Assembly: GCA_037127315.1 (NCBI GenBank) | Contig: JBBBDQ010001617.1 | Span: 608,001 to 672,000, forward strand | Source of the DNA: Ascarosepion bandense | Taxonomy: Eukaryota; Mollusca; Cephalopoda; Sepiida; Sepiidae | Reading direction: 5' to 3' | Length of the DNA: 64,000 nt | The notes under the pieces: model-generated | The model's input: only the letters and a program-made list of their open reading frames with translations | Told to the model about the DNA's origin: nothing | The model's database searches: none | Shown: positions 1 through 9,205 of the stretch, in pieces | Layout: every line of letters starts with the position of its first letter | Numbering within the stretch: position 1 is the first letter of the stretch | Position numbers and translations under genes: made by a program

Positions 1-229
1 GCTAGGCTACAAAAATCTCCTAAGCTGATTAAACATAGAGATGAATACAATATGAGAATCAGTAATATGGAGTGTCAGAGAAAATCATTAGTTTAAAAAA
101 ATTGCAATATGAGTTCTGGTAAAAATACTAGAGAAAACCATTAATATCAAAAATTGCAATATGAACTCTGGTAAAAATGGTTACAGAGCATTAAGTTTAT
201 AAATCCCAGAAATTCAGTTGTTATTGTTG

Positions 230-712
230 TTAACAGTGGATATACTCATTGGTTAGTTCTAGTGACTTGACCTAAAGAGTTATAAGTTCAATACCAGGCT
301 ACAGCAGTGGTGGACAAGTAACTTAGAGTTGGGTTAGATAACTCATGACTAACAAAAGAGGCTTTGCACAAGGAATGAGAATGATCATAATAAAAGGTTT
401 GGTTTGAAATTCCTAGCACCTGAAGAAGGCTGGAGCGTACAACAGCTGAAATGTCGTGCAAACGGCAACAAAGATGAGAACAATAGTCCGAATAATGTAA
501 ATACTGTAAATACTACCTCATCTCAGAAATATAGACAATTTCTAGCACTTGAAGAATGCCGAAGCATACAACCGCCAAAACGTTGTACAAATGGCAACAA
601 AGATGATGACAATAGTACGAATAATGTAAATAGTGTAAATACTAACTCATCTCAGAAATATAGACAAATACTAAGTGGAGCTACTGCTCTTGATGATGAT
701 TGTCTCCCTTAG
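230..712 (+). repeat. Foldback-family repeat, half element with two 129-bp units
   Basis: Two tandem units of about 129 bp (starting near 414 and 543) share the block containing GGCAACAAAGATGA and TCTCAGAAATATAGACAA. The same block forms 108-bp tandem arrays at 20450-20993 and 35400-36134. Here only one arm of the foldback structure is present. An open frame of 102 codons crosses it, but its sequence is just the translated repeat, so I do not call a gene. Each unit begins with CCTGAAGA or a variant followed by a hairpin and GAAA or similar, resembling a decayed hammerhead core. Confidence 0.7.
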
Positions 713-1221
713 AGGAAGATACAAAAATAAGTGGTCTAGTTATACCTCCCCAGAAAACATGGTGGCCTTGTGGATAGTGGCTCAGTGCGGGGAAATTGGA
801 CACCTGAATTCGCATTCCAGTTGACACCATTATCTTCACCTCTTTTTTTTTTTTTTTTAGGGTACTTCGACACTAGAAGCATTACAACTTAATAATGGGT
901 TTGATCCTCACTGGGTTAATCATGCTTTTGGCCCTGTGCCACATCTAAGCTAAGCCAAAATTTCCATCCCAGAAATCCAAACAGAAATCTTGTTTTTTGT
1001 AATATTTTACTGAGGTTCAATTAAATGCATTGAAAGAAAAAGTTTTATTTTTTGGGGAGTTGTAATTACATTATTTGTTCATTCATTGAAGATGTTTGCT
1101 CTTAGAATGCAGGTCTTTCATGTGGAAAATTAAAAACATGTTTAGAAAACTCTGTTAGCAAAGAAACAAAACTTTTCTTATTGACTTCAACTCAGCATTT
1201 TTTTTTCTGTTTTTCTTCTAG
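713..1221. other. Non-coding stretch before first visible exon
   Basis: Intronic if the gene starts upstream. A T-run lies at 841-858 and a short tRNA-like stretch at about 756-832. The last bases before 1222 form a pyrimidine-rich tract ending in AG that serves as the acceptor of the exon at 1222. I see no further gene here. Confidence 0.5.
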
Positions 1222-1280
1222 AGAAGGATACAAAAAGTTTCACGACTCAACAGCTGAGACACTTTTTCTTCCATTGAAAG
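1222..1280 (+). CDS. Internal exon A of an unidentified host gene
   Basis: A 59-nt exon bounded by a T-rich tract ending in TTCTAG and by the donor GTAAGT. It begins with the last base of a codon, then reads 19 codons (EGYKKFHDSTAETLFLPLK) and ends with one base (G) that completes a codon with the next exon at 9071. That split codon becomes GAC (Asp). The phase fit with the three later exons is the main evidence that this is real coding sequence. Upstream exons must lie outside the window or in sequence I cannot resolve. The product is unknown; the segment looks helical with mixed charge. No signal peptide or catalytic motif is visible. Confidence 0.72.
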
Positions 1281-1858
1281 GTAAGTCGAGAAAATGCAAA
1301 AATCAATGATTATTGATCTTTTTTAACTATTGATTTTCAAATAAATGTAAATTGAGATAACAATTCACTGAATTTTTCTCTACATATATATAGAGGATGT
1401 AGTATATATACATACACCTCCACTAACATACTCCAATGCCTATAACTGATGGGAGAGGTCATAGTTACTATACTTACCCCCTACCCCCATAGTAGTAGCA
1501 GTTCCCAGACCAATCCCTCATGCCACTATACTCTCATTTGACCAAAAACCTACCATCAATCATGGCCAGCGGCCATTGGCAACACAAAAAATGGACCTGT
1601 TTAATTTTCTCTGTATAACTCCACTCTGTTAATAATTTAAATGTTCTATGTTCACTGTATATTAAATGTTCATCCTTTGATAATGGCTTATGTAAGCCGA
1701 AAGCTCAGACCCAATAAAAAAAATCAACAATTACTGTGATTTCTTGTCTTTTCATGACAACACTATCAAGCTAATCAGATCATATGAAAGGATCTTACAC
1801 AAAATAAATAGACAGAACTTGTCTATATTATTCAATGAAACCTGTATTAATATATATA
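1281..1858. other. Intron, with a decayed hammerhead-like hairpin
   Basis: No gene. At about 1677-1712 the + strand reads TTGATAA, a bulged T, the perfect hairpin GGCTT/AAGCC with loop ATGT, then GAAA. This is the same layout as the minus-strand copy at 58860-58912, which keeps CTGAAGA. I treat it as a decayed hammerhead-like motif in an old repeat. Confidence 0.45.
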
Positions 1859-2110
1859 TATAGAGTGTTAAATTCTGAATTGTAATGATGCTTAGGACCA
1901 AAATTCCGGTTATTTCAGTAGTTTATTGGTAGAAAGGCATTTTAGGTCAGCAGGTTTTTTGTCATAAAGTGCTTGATATCAAGATAGTGTGTTAATAGAT
2001 TAATGTGTAGAGGTTTTTCACTTAACTAAGCAGTGTTGTTTCAGGTTTGTCAACTTTGAATTTTCACATGATATCTTCACTCTCCAGGGGTTTTGTTTTT
2101 CTGCTCTACA
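1859..2110 (+). repeat. Interspersed repeat family F, copy 1
   Basis: Shares an ordered series of blocks (ATGATGCTTAGGACCAAAA, CATAAAGTGCTTGATAT, TTAATGTGTAGAGG) with 2655-2895 and with the parts at 7115-7345 and 51785-52060. Copies start next to (TA)n. There is no coding capacity and the origin is unknown. Confidence 0.6.
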
Positions 2111-2114
2111 TTAT

Positions 2115-2137
2115 CTAAACTTATTTATAAATGGAAC

Positions 2138-2170
<33 letters not shown>

Positions 2171-2616
2171 CCTATAGACTCCGAAATGGCTGAACCGATT
2201 TTCTTGAAAATTTACACAGATGTACTATAAGCGTCTGTGAGTGTTCCTAGTTAGGTTTTATGTTGAGGTACCCTCGATAAATATCGATAATCTAAAAAAA
2301 TGGGTTATAGAAGGAGTGGTCCAATTTTAATCAAATTTGATACACTCATAGACAAAGACATAAAAAACGATATTCAGAAGTTTCAAGGTTGCAGTTCTTA
2401 CAATAGTGCTGAAAATCGATAATATATATATAAAAGACAAGATGTTTGTGTGTGTGTCTGTTTATCTGTCTATATGTCCTTTATACAAATCTCCAATTTT
2501 TATCCGATTCTCACCAAACTTCACACAAATATTCTTTAGGCTGAGTCTGAGCTCCAAGACCATGGATTAGTTTTAAAGCTTTCATTACACCTGAGCAACA
2601 CTGGGTTATACTGCTA

Positions 2617-2618
<2 letters not shown>
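2115..2618 (-). repeat. Interspersed repeat family A (short subtype), minus strand
   Basis: Read on the minus strand, it opens with the ACTAGCAGTATAACCC-type head and ends with AAAATCGGTTCAGCCATTTC, a (CA)n run and TTTATAAATAAGTTTAG. The same layout is found in at least eight places in the window. The tail wording resembles the 3' ends of RTE-type LINEs and their SINE partners, but no coding domain is present, so the class is uncertain. The internal module here is the short one (GTGTGAAGTTTGGTGAGAATC). Confidence 0.7.

Positions 2619-2654
<36 letters not shown>
2619..2654. repeat. (TA)n microsatellite
   Basis: An uninterrupted TA run between family A and family F copies. Similar long runs are at 2919-2965, 3720-3750, 5045-5068, 5191-5226, 5780-5816, 7073-7114, 7344-7366, 7572-7595, 14917-14962, 28302-28324, 31481-31504 and 33671-33702. 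Confidence 0.95.
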
Positions 2655-2657
<3 letters not shown>

Positions 2658-2895
2658 GTGTTGAGTTGTGATGATTCTTAGTGCCAAAACTGTTTTTTCA
2701 GTGGTTTACTGAAAAATGTATTTTGGCAAGCATTTTTTTTCATAAAGTGCTTGATATTGTGATAGAGGCAGAGTGTTAGTAAGGTTTATGTGGAGATGTT
2801 GGTTGCTTAAATGAGCAAAGTCATGCTGACTTCAAAGTTTTAAGGCACCACTTTGATGTTTTCATTTCTCAGGACTTGAAAAAGGGCTCGGCAGA
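2655..2895 (+). repeat. Interspersed repeat family F, copy 2
   Basis: Same block order as 1859-2110: GATGATTCTTAGTGCCAAAA, TTCATAAAGTGCTTGATAT, GGTTTATGTGGAGATG, ending in CATTTCTCAGG. The opening contains the self-complementary pair TTTTTCAGT and ACTGAAAAA. Non-coding. Confidence 0.6.
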
Positions 2896-2912
2896 TTGAA
2901 AAAAAAAAGAAG

Positions 2913-2969
<57 letters not shown>

Positions 2970-3173
2970 AACTTATAACTATACTCCAGATCTACGTGGA
3001 AGGAAAAATGGTTATAAAAAAATAAGAAAGAGCAAAACACATGAAGATCAGTCAAAAGGATTCGGACCGAGTCAGCACGTCGCCCAAAGAAAAAAAAACC
3101 CCGAGACGAGTAATCAACTTACAAAAAAGCGCTCAATACTTAGGTAGAGTAGAATAAATAAAGTATACCTAGT

Positions 3174-3229
3174 GAACCAACAAACCTACCAAGGTTTCAC
3201 CTAAGCGGATCGTCAGGGAAAGCTGGTTC
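3174..3229 (-). ncRNA. Hammerhead ribozyme (type I), apparently complete
   Basis: On the minus strand, reading 3229 to 3174: outer stem I GAACCAG, internal-loop side CTTT, inner stem CC, core CTGACGA, T, CC, loop GCTTA, GG, T, core GAAA, stem III CC-TT-GG, cleavage bases TA, then inner stem GG, loop side TTTG and TTGGTTC. TTGGTTC pairs with GAACCAG over 7 bp with one G.U. All three helices and both core strands are present. Stem II is short (CC/GG with a U.U next to the core). An internal loop in stem I facing the stem II loop is the usual arrangement of type I hammerheads. Cleavage would fall after GUA at 3187. Activity is inferred, not shown. Confidence 0.7.
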
Positions 3230-3564
3230 TATACTCAGCACAAGACTATGGTTTGTGTGAAAAATCAAATAGCAATATCAGAAATATCTTATTTTTAAGT
3301 CATATAACTGTCTAGACTTTATTATTAGAGAAATAAAAATTTAAAATAAATGTTGCTGCCCAAATATACATTAATATATATATATATATATATATTACAA
3401 AAAAGTGAAAGAACATGTAGATTAAAAAAGAAACAGTTTTTTCTGAAATATTATATATATATATATATGGTTAAATATAAAGAAGACAAGAGGAAAACTG
3501 TATTTAAATCGCCTACGCGTTTCGTCCTGTGATGGACTTTATTATTATGGACTTTATATATATA

Positions 3565-3622
3565 GTCATCTCCGGACAGACCTGTTTCAGTATATCCCAG
3601 CTCATCAGTATGGTTAGACATT
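3565..3622 (-). ncRNA. Hammerhead-like core in SINE-H copy 1
   Basis: The minus strand shows CTGATGA (3608-3602), GAAA (3588-3585), stem III CAG-GT-CTG (3584-3577) and the cleavage bases TC. Stem II is damaged compared with the sister copy at 6854 (GCTGT/ACAGC), and stem I is weak. It is probably inactive, but it keeps the diagnostic core and stem III exactly as in the copy at 7030. Confidence 0.55.
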
Positions 3623-3697
3623 CGATTGCTTCTAGCCAGGATTGAAATCCGACTGAATTAACATCAGTTGGCGATTCTACCTCTCAGCTCTGGGTGC
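3565..3697 (-). repeat. Short tRNA-derived SINE with 3' hammerhead (SINE-H), copy 1
   Basis: The minus strand starts with a tRNA-like head: an A-box-like GCTGAGAGGTAGAAT and a B-box-like GATTTCAATCC. After about 40 bp it runs into the hammerhead core at 3565-3622 and ends in GATGACTA followed by TA repeats. Length is about 133 bp. It is homologous to 6757-6899, 6941-7075 and 53103-53237. Pol III transcription is inferred from the boxes. Confidence 0.7.
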
Positions 3698-3717
3698 TCG
3701 GTAGAGGAAGGTGGATT

Positions 3718-3757
<40 letters not shown>

Positions 3758-3920
3758 AACAGATTTCCAAACTATAATCTATGAAAATTAAAAGGAAAAA
3801 ACCGATCCTCTAAATTCAAAATTAAGATTAAATATACAAATTTAGAAAAATTATAAAAAACTGACAAAATAGAAATTTGCATTTACTTCCGAAAAAATAC
3901 AAGTTTAGATTTTTTGGAAA

Positions 3921-4220
3921 CAGTCAGTCAGTTAAGTGTCATATGTGATACACACTTGGGCGATCATGTCTTGAAAGACTGACTGGGCAGAAGATTATCC
4001 CGCAGTAGTTTGCCATTTCTTTCTGTGGTAGACTGGTTGCCGACCAAGGTTATAGAACCCAATCTGTCCTGCTATTTAACCCATAACTGGAAGGAATAGA
4101 CGGATTAATACCTTTCCCAAGGGTATTTGCGCATAAGTGAATACAATGGATTCAACTGGAATTCGAACTCAGCTCCCGGGTTTTTCGTTCCGAGCCGATA
4201 TCCACTGTACCACAACGCAT
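3921..4220 (-). repeat. tRNA-derived SINE-T, near full length
   Basis: On the minus strand it begins TGCGTTGTGGTACAGTGG, with a B-box-like TTCGAATTCC near 4155-4165, a body with the block GGTTCTATAACCTTGGTC, a self-complementary stretch near the 3' end, and the end CTTAACTGACTGACTG. About 300 bp, the commonest SINE here. Other copies: 9206-9371, 9513-9808, 10338-10550, 11031-11334, 30562-30868, 32597-32763, 32892-33250, 37183-37470, 44571-44876. Confidence 0.85.
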
Positions 4221-4223
4221 ATC

Positions 4224-4810
4224 ATTTTGGAAACAACTTCGCCTAAATGCAATAATACTTGAATAAACACCCCTATTCCACTAAAATATAAAAAACAAAA
4301 ATAAAATATAAAAATATGCCGTACTGAAAAAATCAAAATTAAAAAGATAACACACCCCACTCCTATCACGTCTATCTAAGGAACCCTGAGAAAAACAGCC
4401 TCACCACTAAATGAAAGAGAATAAGTAAAATTTGTCTGGTAACAACAGACACAAATAAATCAAACACTAGCTAAACATGACGCCTAAAAATTCTTAAGGT
4501 CAACAAACAAGATAAGTTCCCCAATCACACACAAAAAAACCCCACGCAAACACACAAAACTGACCAAGTAATCAAACCCCTCCACACACCAATCTCTGCA
4601 AAATTCTAACCAAAAGATATACCTGACCGATAAAAACATACACTCCAACAGATAATGCCATTAATCAACAATTTAGCACCTACACACCAAGCTCTTCAAA
4701 ACTGTAATGGACAACACAAGACACATTCCCTTCATTATCAATAACCCCAACCAACCTCCCACAACAACAATGAACCAAATATAGGCAGCGGACGAATTCA
4801 GTTTTGCTTT
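4224..4810. other. A/C-rich stretch with no gene seen
   Basis: The + strand is rich in A and C with short frames only. No repeat family recognised elsewhere in the window and no splice-bounded exon is visible. Confidence 0.5.
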
Positions 4811-5010
4811 TTCCTCCTGAAGAAACGTTGGACACCCAACGTTGAAACAAACATATAATTGTCAAGGACATATATAAAAAAATTATGTACATGTTCTCAA
4901 ACATAATTTATAATAAATGTTCACAGCTCTATACATCATATATCGAGCATTGTTTTAAATTAATGTTTTGGACGGAAAAAATTCTTTCTTCGTTCTGTAC
5001 CCACTCGGAT
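4811..5010 (+). repeat. Repeat family E with 5' hammerhead, copy 1
   Basis: About 200 bp. It starts with a hammerhead (4812-4868), continues through CATAATTTATAATAAATG, ATCGAGCATTGTTTTAAATT, AATGTTTTGGACGG and TTCTTCGTTCTGTACC, and ends in (TA)n. The 28117-28300 copy has the same order. Minus-strand copies are at 7596-7800, 26515-26700 and 28625-28727, and a tail fragment is at 61474-61545. Confidence 0.7.
4812..4868 (+). ncRNA. Hammerhead ribozyme candidate in family E
   Basis: Core CTGAAGA at 4817-4823 is followed by a perfect 8-bp stem II, AACGTTGG (4824-4831) and CCAACGTT (4836-4843), with loop ACAC. Then come GAAA (4844-4847), stem III CAA (4848-4850) with TTG (4859-4861), and cleavage bases TC (4862-4863). 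Stem I is TCCT (4812-4815) with AGGA (4865-4868), with one C.A mismatch next to the core. Every conserved position of the hammerhead core is kept. The short stem I and the C.A pair suggest reduced activity. Confidence 0.7.
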
Positions 5011-5182
5011 ATATATATATATATATGTTCTGAAATACAATACAATATATATATATATATATATATATTATAAAAAAGTAAACGAACACGTAGATTAAAA
5101 GAGGAACAGTTTTGTTCTGAAACATGAACATTTTTTGTAGTGATATTATTCTTTTATAAGCCATTGTAATAACAAAATTACA

Positions 5183-5230
<48 letters not shown>
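5011..5230. repeat. (TA)n blocks around a short A-rich segment
   Basis: TA runs at about 5010-5026, 5045-5068 and 5191-5226 flank a segment with GAACACGTAGATTAAAAG. A similar segment occurs at 3408-3430 between TA runs, so it is another low-copy repeat. No gene. Confidence 0.8.
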
Positions 5231-5232
<2 letters not shown>

Positions 5233-5339
5233 GTGAAGTCTGTGGATGGTATAAATATTTTCCCAGAGTACCCCAAAATTTTTCTTAAACAAAATGGTAA
5301 TCAAGTAACATGACCCAGATTAGATATCTTTAGCCTTAT

Positions 5340-5778
5340 CTCATATATATCTATGCATACACACACACATACATATACATATACATATACACACATGTAC
5401 ATATACACACATTTACATGTATGTACATACAAATGTGTCTATGCATACAACTACATATACACACATACATCCATATCCACATATAATTATTGTGTTCACA
5501 CGCTCATATACACACTTCTGAAGACAGACATATGCGCGTATAATTAATACTAACACATACTTATTCCAGTATACTGACAAACCTCACAAATACACACAAA
5601 ATAAGCACATATATATTCGTACTTACACACATGTATGTATATACATATATTTTTATGTATACGCAAAATCTTCTACATATACATATAAATTTTTTATCTA
5701 TACACACTCTAGCATTTCCACATCCATGTATCCACTATGAAAACCAGATATATACACGTATATACAAGAATAATGCCA

Positions 5779-5820
<42 letters not shown>
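5340..5820. repeat. Low-complexity CA/TA-rich tract
   Basis: Imperfect mixtures of ACAC, ATAC and CATA run through the interval and end in a pure TA run at 5780-5816. Open frames here encode only His/Thr/Tyr/Ile-type repeats and are not genes. Confidence 0.85.
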
Positions 5821-5821
<1 letters not shown>

Positions 5822-6756
5822 AATGTCCACCTATACACACACAAAGATGAGGGCCTATATTAAATTACATACATCATACAAAGTAGTTGTACACATATAC
5901 TTGTGACACCCCAGCCTGGCTGGTTTGCTGCCCCTTGTCCGGAACATGAGGGAGTTGATGCTATCAAAATGGTACCAGTTATGATAATGCTCTCAGGTCA
6001 CTGATCGTGATGATGGCCTCGTCACAGTAGCTGGTCCCAAGATGTCTATTACAACAAAGAACCTCTCTGCCCACACTGTGTTTTGATCTCAGAAAAGTCA
6101 CGCTGAAAACCCAGGGGCCATCTTTCTAGCACCTCAAACCAGACCAGACACTTGTGAACACTTGTGTTGAAAAAAATAAATACAGCACCAAAAAAAAAAT
6201 AAATGAATAAATTCAAAGATGCCTGGATGAGTTATGAAAGAAAGTCTTTATATATAAAAAAAAAAGTAAGTAATTATAAAAGCAGAATATACAATCGTTG
6301 AATTCCAAAGTTTACAATGGAGAGAAGTTTCGTTAAAAATAATAAGAGCTTTCAAATTCTCCAGATAAAAACATATCTTTTTATAATGGTGCAAAGTTTT
6401 GTTAAAAATAATCAGAACTTTCAATTTTCCAAATAAAAACAAGTCTTTTCATAACTTTTTACTGAAACCTTTATGGAAACTTTACTTTTCTTCTTTAGCT
6501 GAAGAAGAGTGATGTGGTGGCTCTCTCTGTGTATGTATCTCTGTGTATCTCTCTCTCTGTGTATGTATATATTTGTATGTGGATGACTAATATATTATGC
6601 TCTCATTACGATTGAGCTCTCTGGAGAAGAAAATTTTAAAAACAGTTTCCACTTCTGCTATATGCGTGACTCTTCAGAAATGAATTGGGTTCTTTCGGTG
6701 ACTGGCGTGTGTACACACTGCTTATATACAACACGTTAAAATTTCCCTTCTCTGAT
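5821..6756. other. No gene seen; one GC-richer segment and a short duplication
   Basis: 5890-6170 is less AT-rich than its surroundings and matches nothing else in the window that I can see. At 6322-6470 a block of about 70 bp containing GTTAAAAATAAT is duplicated (6332 and 6401). CT/GT-rich simple sequence lies at 6520-6570. No splice-bounded exon is convincing. Confidence 0.5.
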
Positions 6757-6899
6757 TCCATGCGTCAATGGCTTAGGGAGTAGTGACTCCGACTGACACC
6801 AAATCAATTGAGTTTCAATCCCGGCCAGAAGCAAGTGGATGCGTCTAGCCACACTGATGAGCTGTGATACAGCAAAACAGGCTTATATGTAGATGACTA
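6757..6899 (+). repeat. SINE-H, copy 2
   Basis: tRNA-like head (ATGGCTTAGGGAGTAG; B-box-like GAGTTTCAATCCC), then CACTGATGA at 6852-6860, a perfect stem II GCTGT/ACAGC with loop GAT at 6861-6873, then AAAACAGG where sister copies have GAAACAGG. The core G is mutated and stem III is lost, so this ribozyme is dead. It shows the ancestral stem II. Ends GATGACTAA before (TA)n. Confidence 0.7.
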
Positions 6900-6940
6900 A
6901 TATATATATATATATACAGAAGTCTGCCGTCTTCTATTGA

Positions 6941-7070
6941 GTGCCCATAGCTCAGAGGTAGAATCACTTGCTGACGCCAATTCAGTTGGGTTTCAATTCT
7001 GGGGAAAAGCAATCAGATGTCTAACCATACTGATGACCTGTGTTACAGCGAAACAGATCTGTCTGCGGAT

Positions 7071-7075
<5 letters not shown>
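6941..7075 (+). repeat. SINE-H, copy 3 (best copy)
   Basis: A 135-bp element. The head GCCCATAGCTCAGAGGTAGA carries a good A box and GGGTTTCAATTC is the B-box-like element. The 3' half is a hammerhead (7022-7071) and the end is GGATGACTA running into (TA)n at 7073-7114. The layout, a tRNA-type promoter plus a 3' hammerhead, is that of the schistosome SM-alpha SINE. Confidence 0.75.
7022..7071 (+). ncRNA. Hammerhead ribozyme candidate in SINE-H copy 3
   Basis: CTGATGA (7030-7036); stem II CTGT (7038-7041) with ACAG (7045-7048), loop GTT, and one C.C mismatch beside the core (7037/7049); GAAA (7050-7053); stem III CAG (7054-7056) with CTG (7059-7061), 2-nt loop AT; cleavage bases TC (7062-7063). 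Stem I can form between 7022-7029 and 7064-7071 with two G-C pairs, two A-U pairs, two G.U pairs and two mismatches. The tiny stem III is typical of hammerheads from Penelope-like elements and SM-alpha. Confidence 0.65.

Positions 7076-7114
<39 letters not shown>
7073..7114. repeat. (TA)n microsatellite
   Basis: A long pure TA run that forms the 3' end of SINE-H copy 3 and the left border of the next repeat. Confidence 0.95.
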
Positions 7115-7118
<4 letters not shown>

Positions 7119-7345
7119 TTAATGTAGAGAAATTTGTCACTTAACTGAGCAGTCATACTGACTTTGAAGTTTTGTAAAGGCATGAAATGTCCTCATTCCT
7201 CAGGGTTTTTTTTTCAATCTGCTCTTAATCCTATTAACTATATGGAGCCCTTCACAACAAAAAACCTGCTTGCCAACATTTTTTTCAGTAAACCATTGAA
7301 AAAAACAACAATCTTGGCACTAAGTATCATGACAACTTCATACTA
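7115..7345. repeat. Family F pieces in inverted arrangement
   Basis: 7115-7230 matches the tail of family F (GTAGAGAAATTTGTCAC, TGACTTTGAAGTTTTG, CTCATTCCTCAGG) on the + strand. 7270-7345 matches the family F head on the minus strand (AGTAAACCATTGAAAAAA). The two halves therefore face each other. Non-coding. Confidence 0.5.
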
Positions 7346-7595
7346 TATATATATATATATATATATGATAAATAAATAAACAGAGCATCTATTCAAATAT
7401 GAGTATCCACTAAAAATAAAATTTAAGTGATAAAATCTATCTGATTACTAAATAAAAAAATTCATTATTTCTTTAGAGATATGTATGATTAAATCAAATA
7501 TAAAATTTGTCTCATGTTATCCTGATGTTTGTGGATCAAACCTCTATCAATCACTCTGGCCACTCATCATGATATATATATATATATATATATAT

Positions 7596-7800
7596 CTCCA
7601 AATGAAGAAGAATGAACAATAAAATTGTAACCTTCAAAACATTAATTTAAAATAGTGTTCAATATAAAAATAGAGCAATGAATATTCATTATTAATTATG
7701 TGAGAACGTGTGAAAAATTACTACAAAATTGTACATTTTGTTTTGATTTACCATCATTGCTAACTACTTGAGACATTGTTCATTATAGTAGTTTTTCACA
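7596..7800 (-). repeat. Repeat family E, minus-strand copy with damaged core
   Basis: The minus strand carries the family E body (CAAAATGTACAATTTTGTAG; TTTAAATTAATGTTTTGAAG) and ends at TA repeats near 7595. The GTA cleavage triplet and the G of stem III (TTTTG-TA) are kept, but the CTGATGA strand is rearranged: part of it appears in opposite orientation at 7752-7775 (TAACTACTTGAGACATTG). Confidence 0.55.
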
Positions 7801-7827
7801 TGTTCTCATGTAATGGCATATATATAT

Positions 7828-8197
7828 ACTAGCAGTATAGCCTGGCGTTGCTTGGGTGTAATGAAAGCTTTAAAACAAATCCATGGTCCTGGAGCTCAGA
7901 CTCTTTGGACGTTGGCATGAAAGACTAAAAAGCAATAGTTGTTTCCAGTTAAAGCGAAAATGTAGACTGAAAGAAAAATGAATGGATGTAAGTCAAATTT
8001 TGATTTTCTGGTATCGATATCAAATAAGTTTTTTTCGTCGTAAACTGAATTTTGAAGGCTAAATAAGTCCTCTGAGTAAATGGTATCATGGCTGAGACTA
8101 AGAACTACAATTATACCTACTTAGAGCCAAACCCGAAGCAAAAACTAAAATAAAAGGGCTGAAAAAAATACAGACATACAGGCAGATAAACTGACAA

Positions 8198-8236
<39 letters not shown>

Positions 8237-8525
8237 TCTTGCCTTTTATATATATATATATATTATCAATTTTCTGCACTATTGTAAGAACTTCAACCTT
8301 GAAACTTCTGAATATTGTTTCTTATATCTTTGTCTATGAGTGTATCAAATTTGATTAAAATCGGACCACTCCTTCTATAACCCGATTTTTTTGATTATCA
8401 ATTTTCGATATTTATCGCTGGTACCTCGACACAAAACCTAGCTAAGAACACTTGCCGACACTTATAGTACAACTGTGTAAATTTTCAAGAAAATCGGTTC
8501 AGCCATTTCGGAGTCTATAGGTAAC

Positions 8526-8562
<37 letters not shown>

Positions 8563-8591
8563 GTTCCATTTATAAATAAGTTTAGATTAGA
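7828..8591 (+). repeat. Interspersed repeat family A (long subtype)
   Basis: Starts ACTAGCAGTATAGCC, carries the long internal module (GACTCTTTGGACGTTGG ... GAGCCAAACCCGAAGC ... CAGACATACAGGCAG), a (CA)n run at 8202-8232, the common 3' module from ATTTTCTGCACTATTGTAAG to AAAATCGGTTCAGCC, another (CA)n at 8527-8560 and TTTATAAATAAGTTTAG. About 760 bp, with no long frame. Confidence 0.75.
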
Positions 8592-9070
8592 TTAGATATA
8601 TATATAATTTTTAATTTAATTCCATATTCTTTCAGGATGCGGGATAATCTTTTGCGCAGTCAGTCATATCTTGAAAGAGACATAATTGCCCAAATTTGTT
8701 TTCTTTATTTTTTTTCATTATCTGTGAATTTCTATGATTTTTTGTGGGATGAGAATTAAATGATTTCTCATTGCCATCTCCATGCTTTTGAATTCAGTGT
8801 TTTTTTTCTCTCCTCATAGATTAGCTGCCACTTAAAGCCCAAGTGCCCAGTCTACTCTGCTGTTTAATCTATAGCTGATAGGAGACAATATGGTTTCCTG
8901 CCTTTTCAGATGAAAGTGAATGTGTGGAAGTGAATGCAACAGACTTGACTGGAATTTCTATTCAGTTTGCTGATTCCACCATCAGCGTTGACAACTGTTA
9001 TGTTATTTGAACGTTCTTTTTAGTTGAGTTAATTAAATATTTTGAAGAGAATTTCTTTTGTTTATTGCAG
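8592..9070 (+). other. Intron before exon B; SINE-T 3' fragment
   Basis: 8634-8697 matches the SINE-T 3' end (GCGGGATAATCTTTTGCGCA, GTCAGTCATATCTTGAAAG). The rest holds no recognisable repeat. The last bases, TTGTTTATTGCAG, form the acceptor of exon B. Confidence 0.5.
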
Positions 9071-9162
9071 ACATTCTGAATGCTTTTTACCAACTGAAAA
9101 GCAAAGGAGATGAAGAGTCTTGGACTAATTTTTTGGGCAGATTTAAAGTCAATGCAGATACA
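9071..9162 (+). CDS. Internal exon B of the unidentified host gene
   Basis: A 92-nt exon between TTTATTGCAG and the donor GTAAGC. It supplies the last two bases of a codon started in exon A and then exactly 30 codons (ILNAFYQLKSKGDEESWTNF, then LGRFKVNADT), ending in phase 0. The sequence is amphipathic and probably alpha-helical, with aromatic residues and mixed charge. No known motif is recognised. The flanking introns are about 7.8 kb and 3.8 kb and filled with repeats. Exact phase agreement on both sides supports the call. Confidence 0.75.
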
Positions 9163-9205
9163 GTAAGCCAATTTCTGATTTGTTATTTCTCTTTTAACCT
9201 GGCAT

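Noticed and set aside
404..712. A 102-codon open frame on the + strand
   Set aside because: It is the translation of two foldback repeat units; other copies of the unit have stops, and there is no splice or domain support.
2896..3147. Frames made of Tyr-Ile repeats
   Set aside because: These are translated (TA)n runs, here and at 5353, 5631, 51115, 53147 and 61365.
3504..3545. Hammerhead-like GTCC/GGAC hairpin followed by GAAACGCG on the minus strand (also 48345-48380)
   Set aside because: The CTGATGA strand is changed at three positions and stem III cannot form properly; kept only as part of the general pattern.
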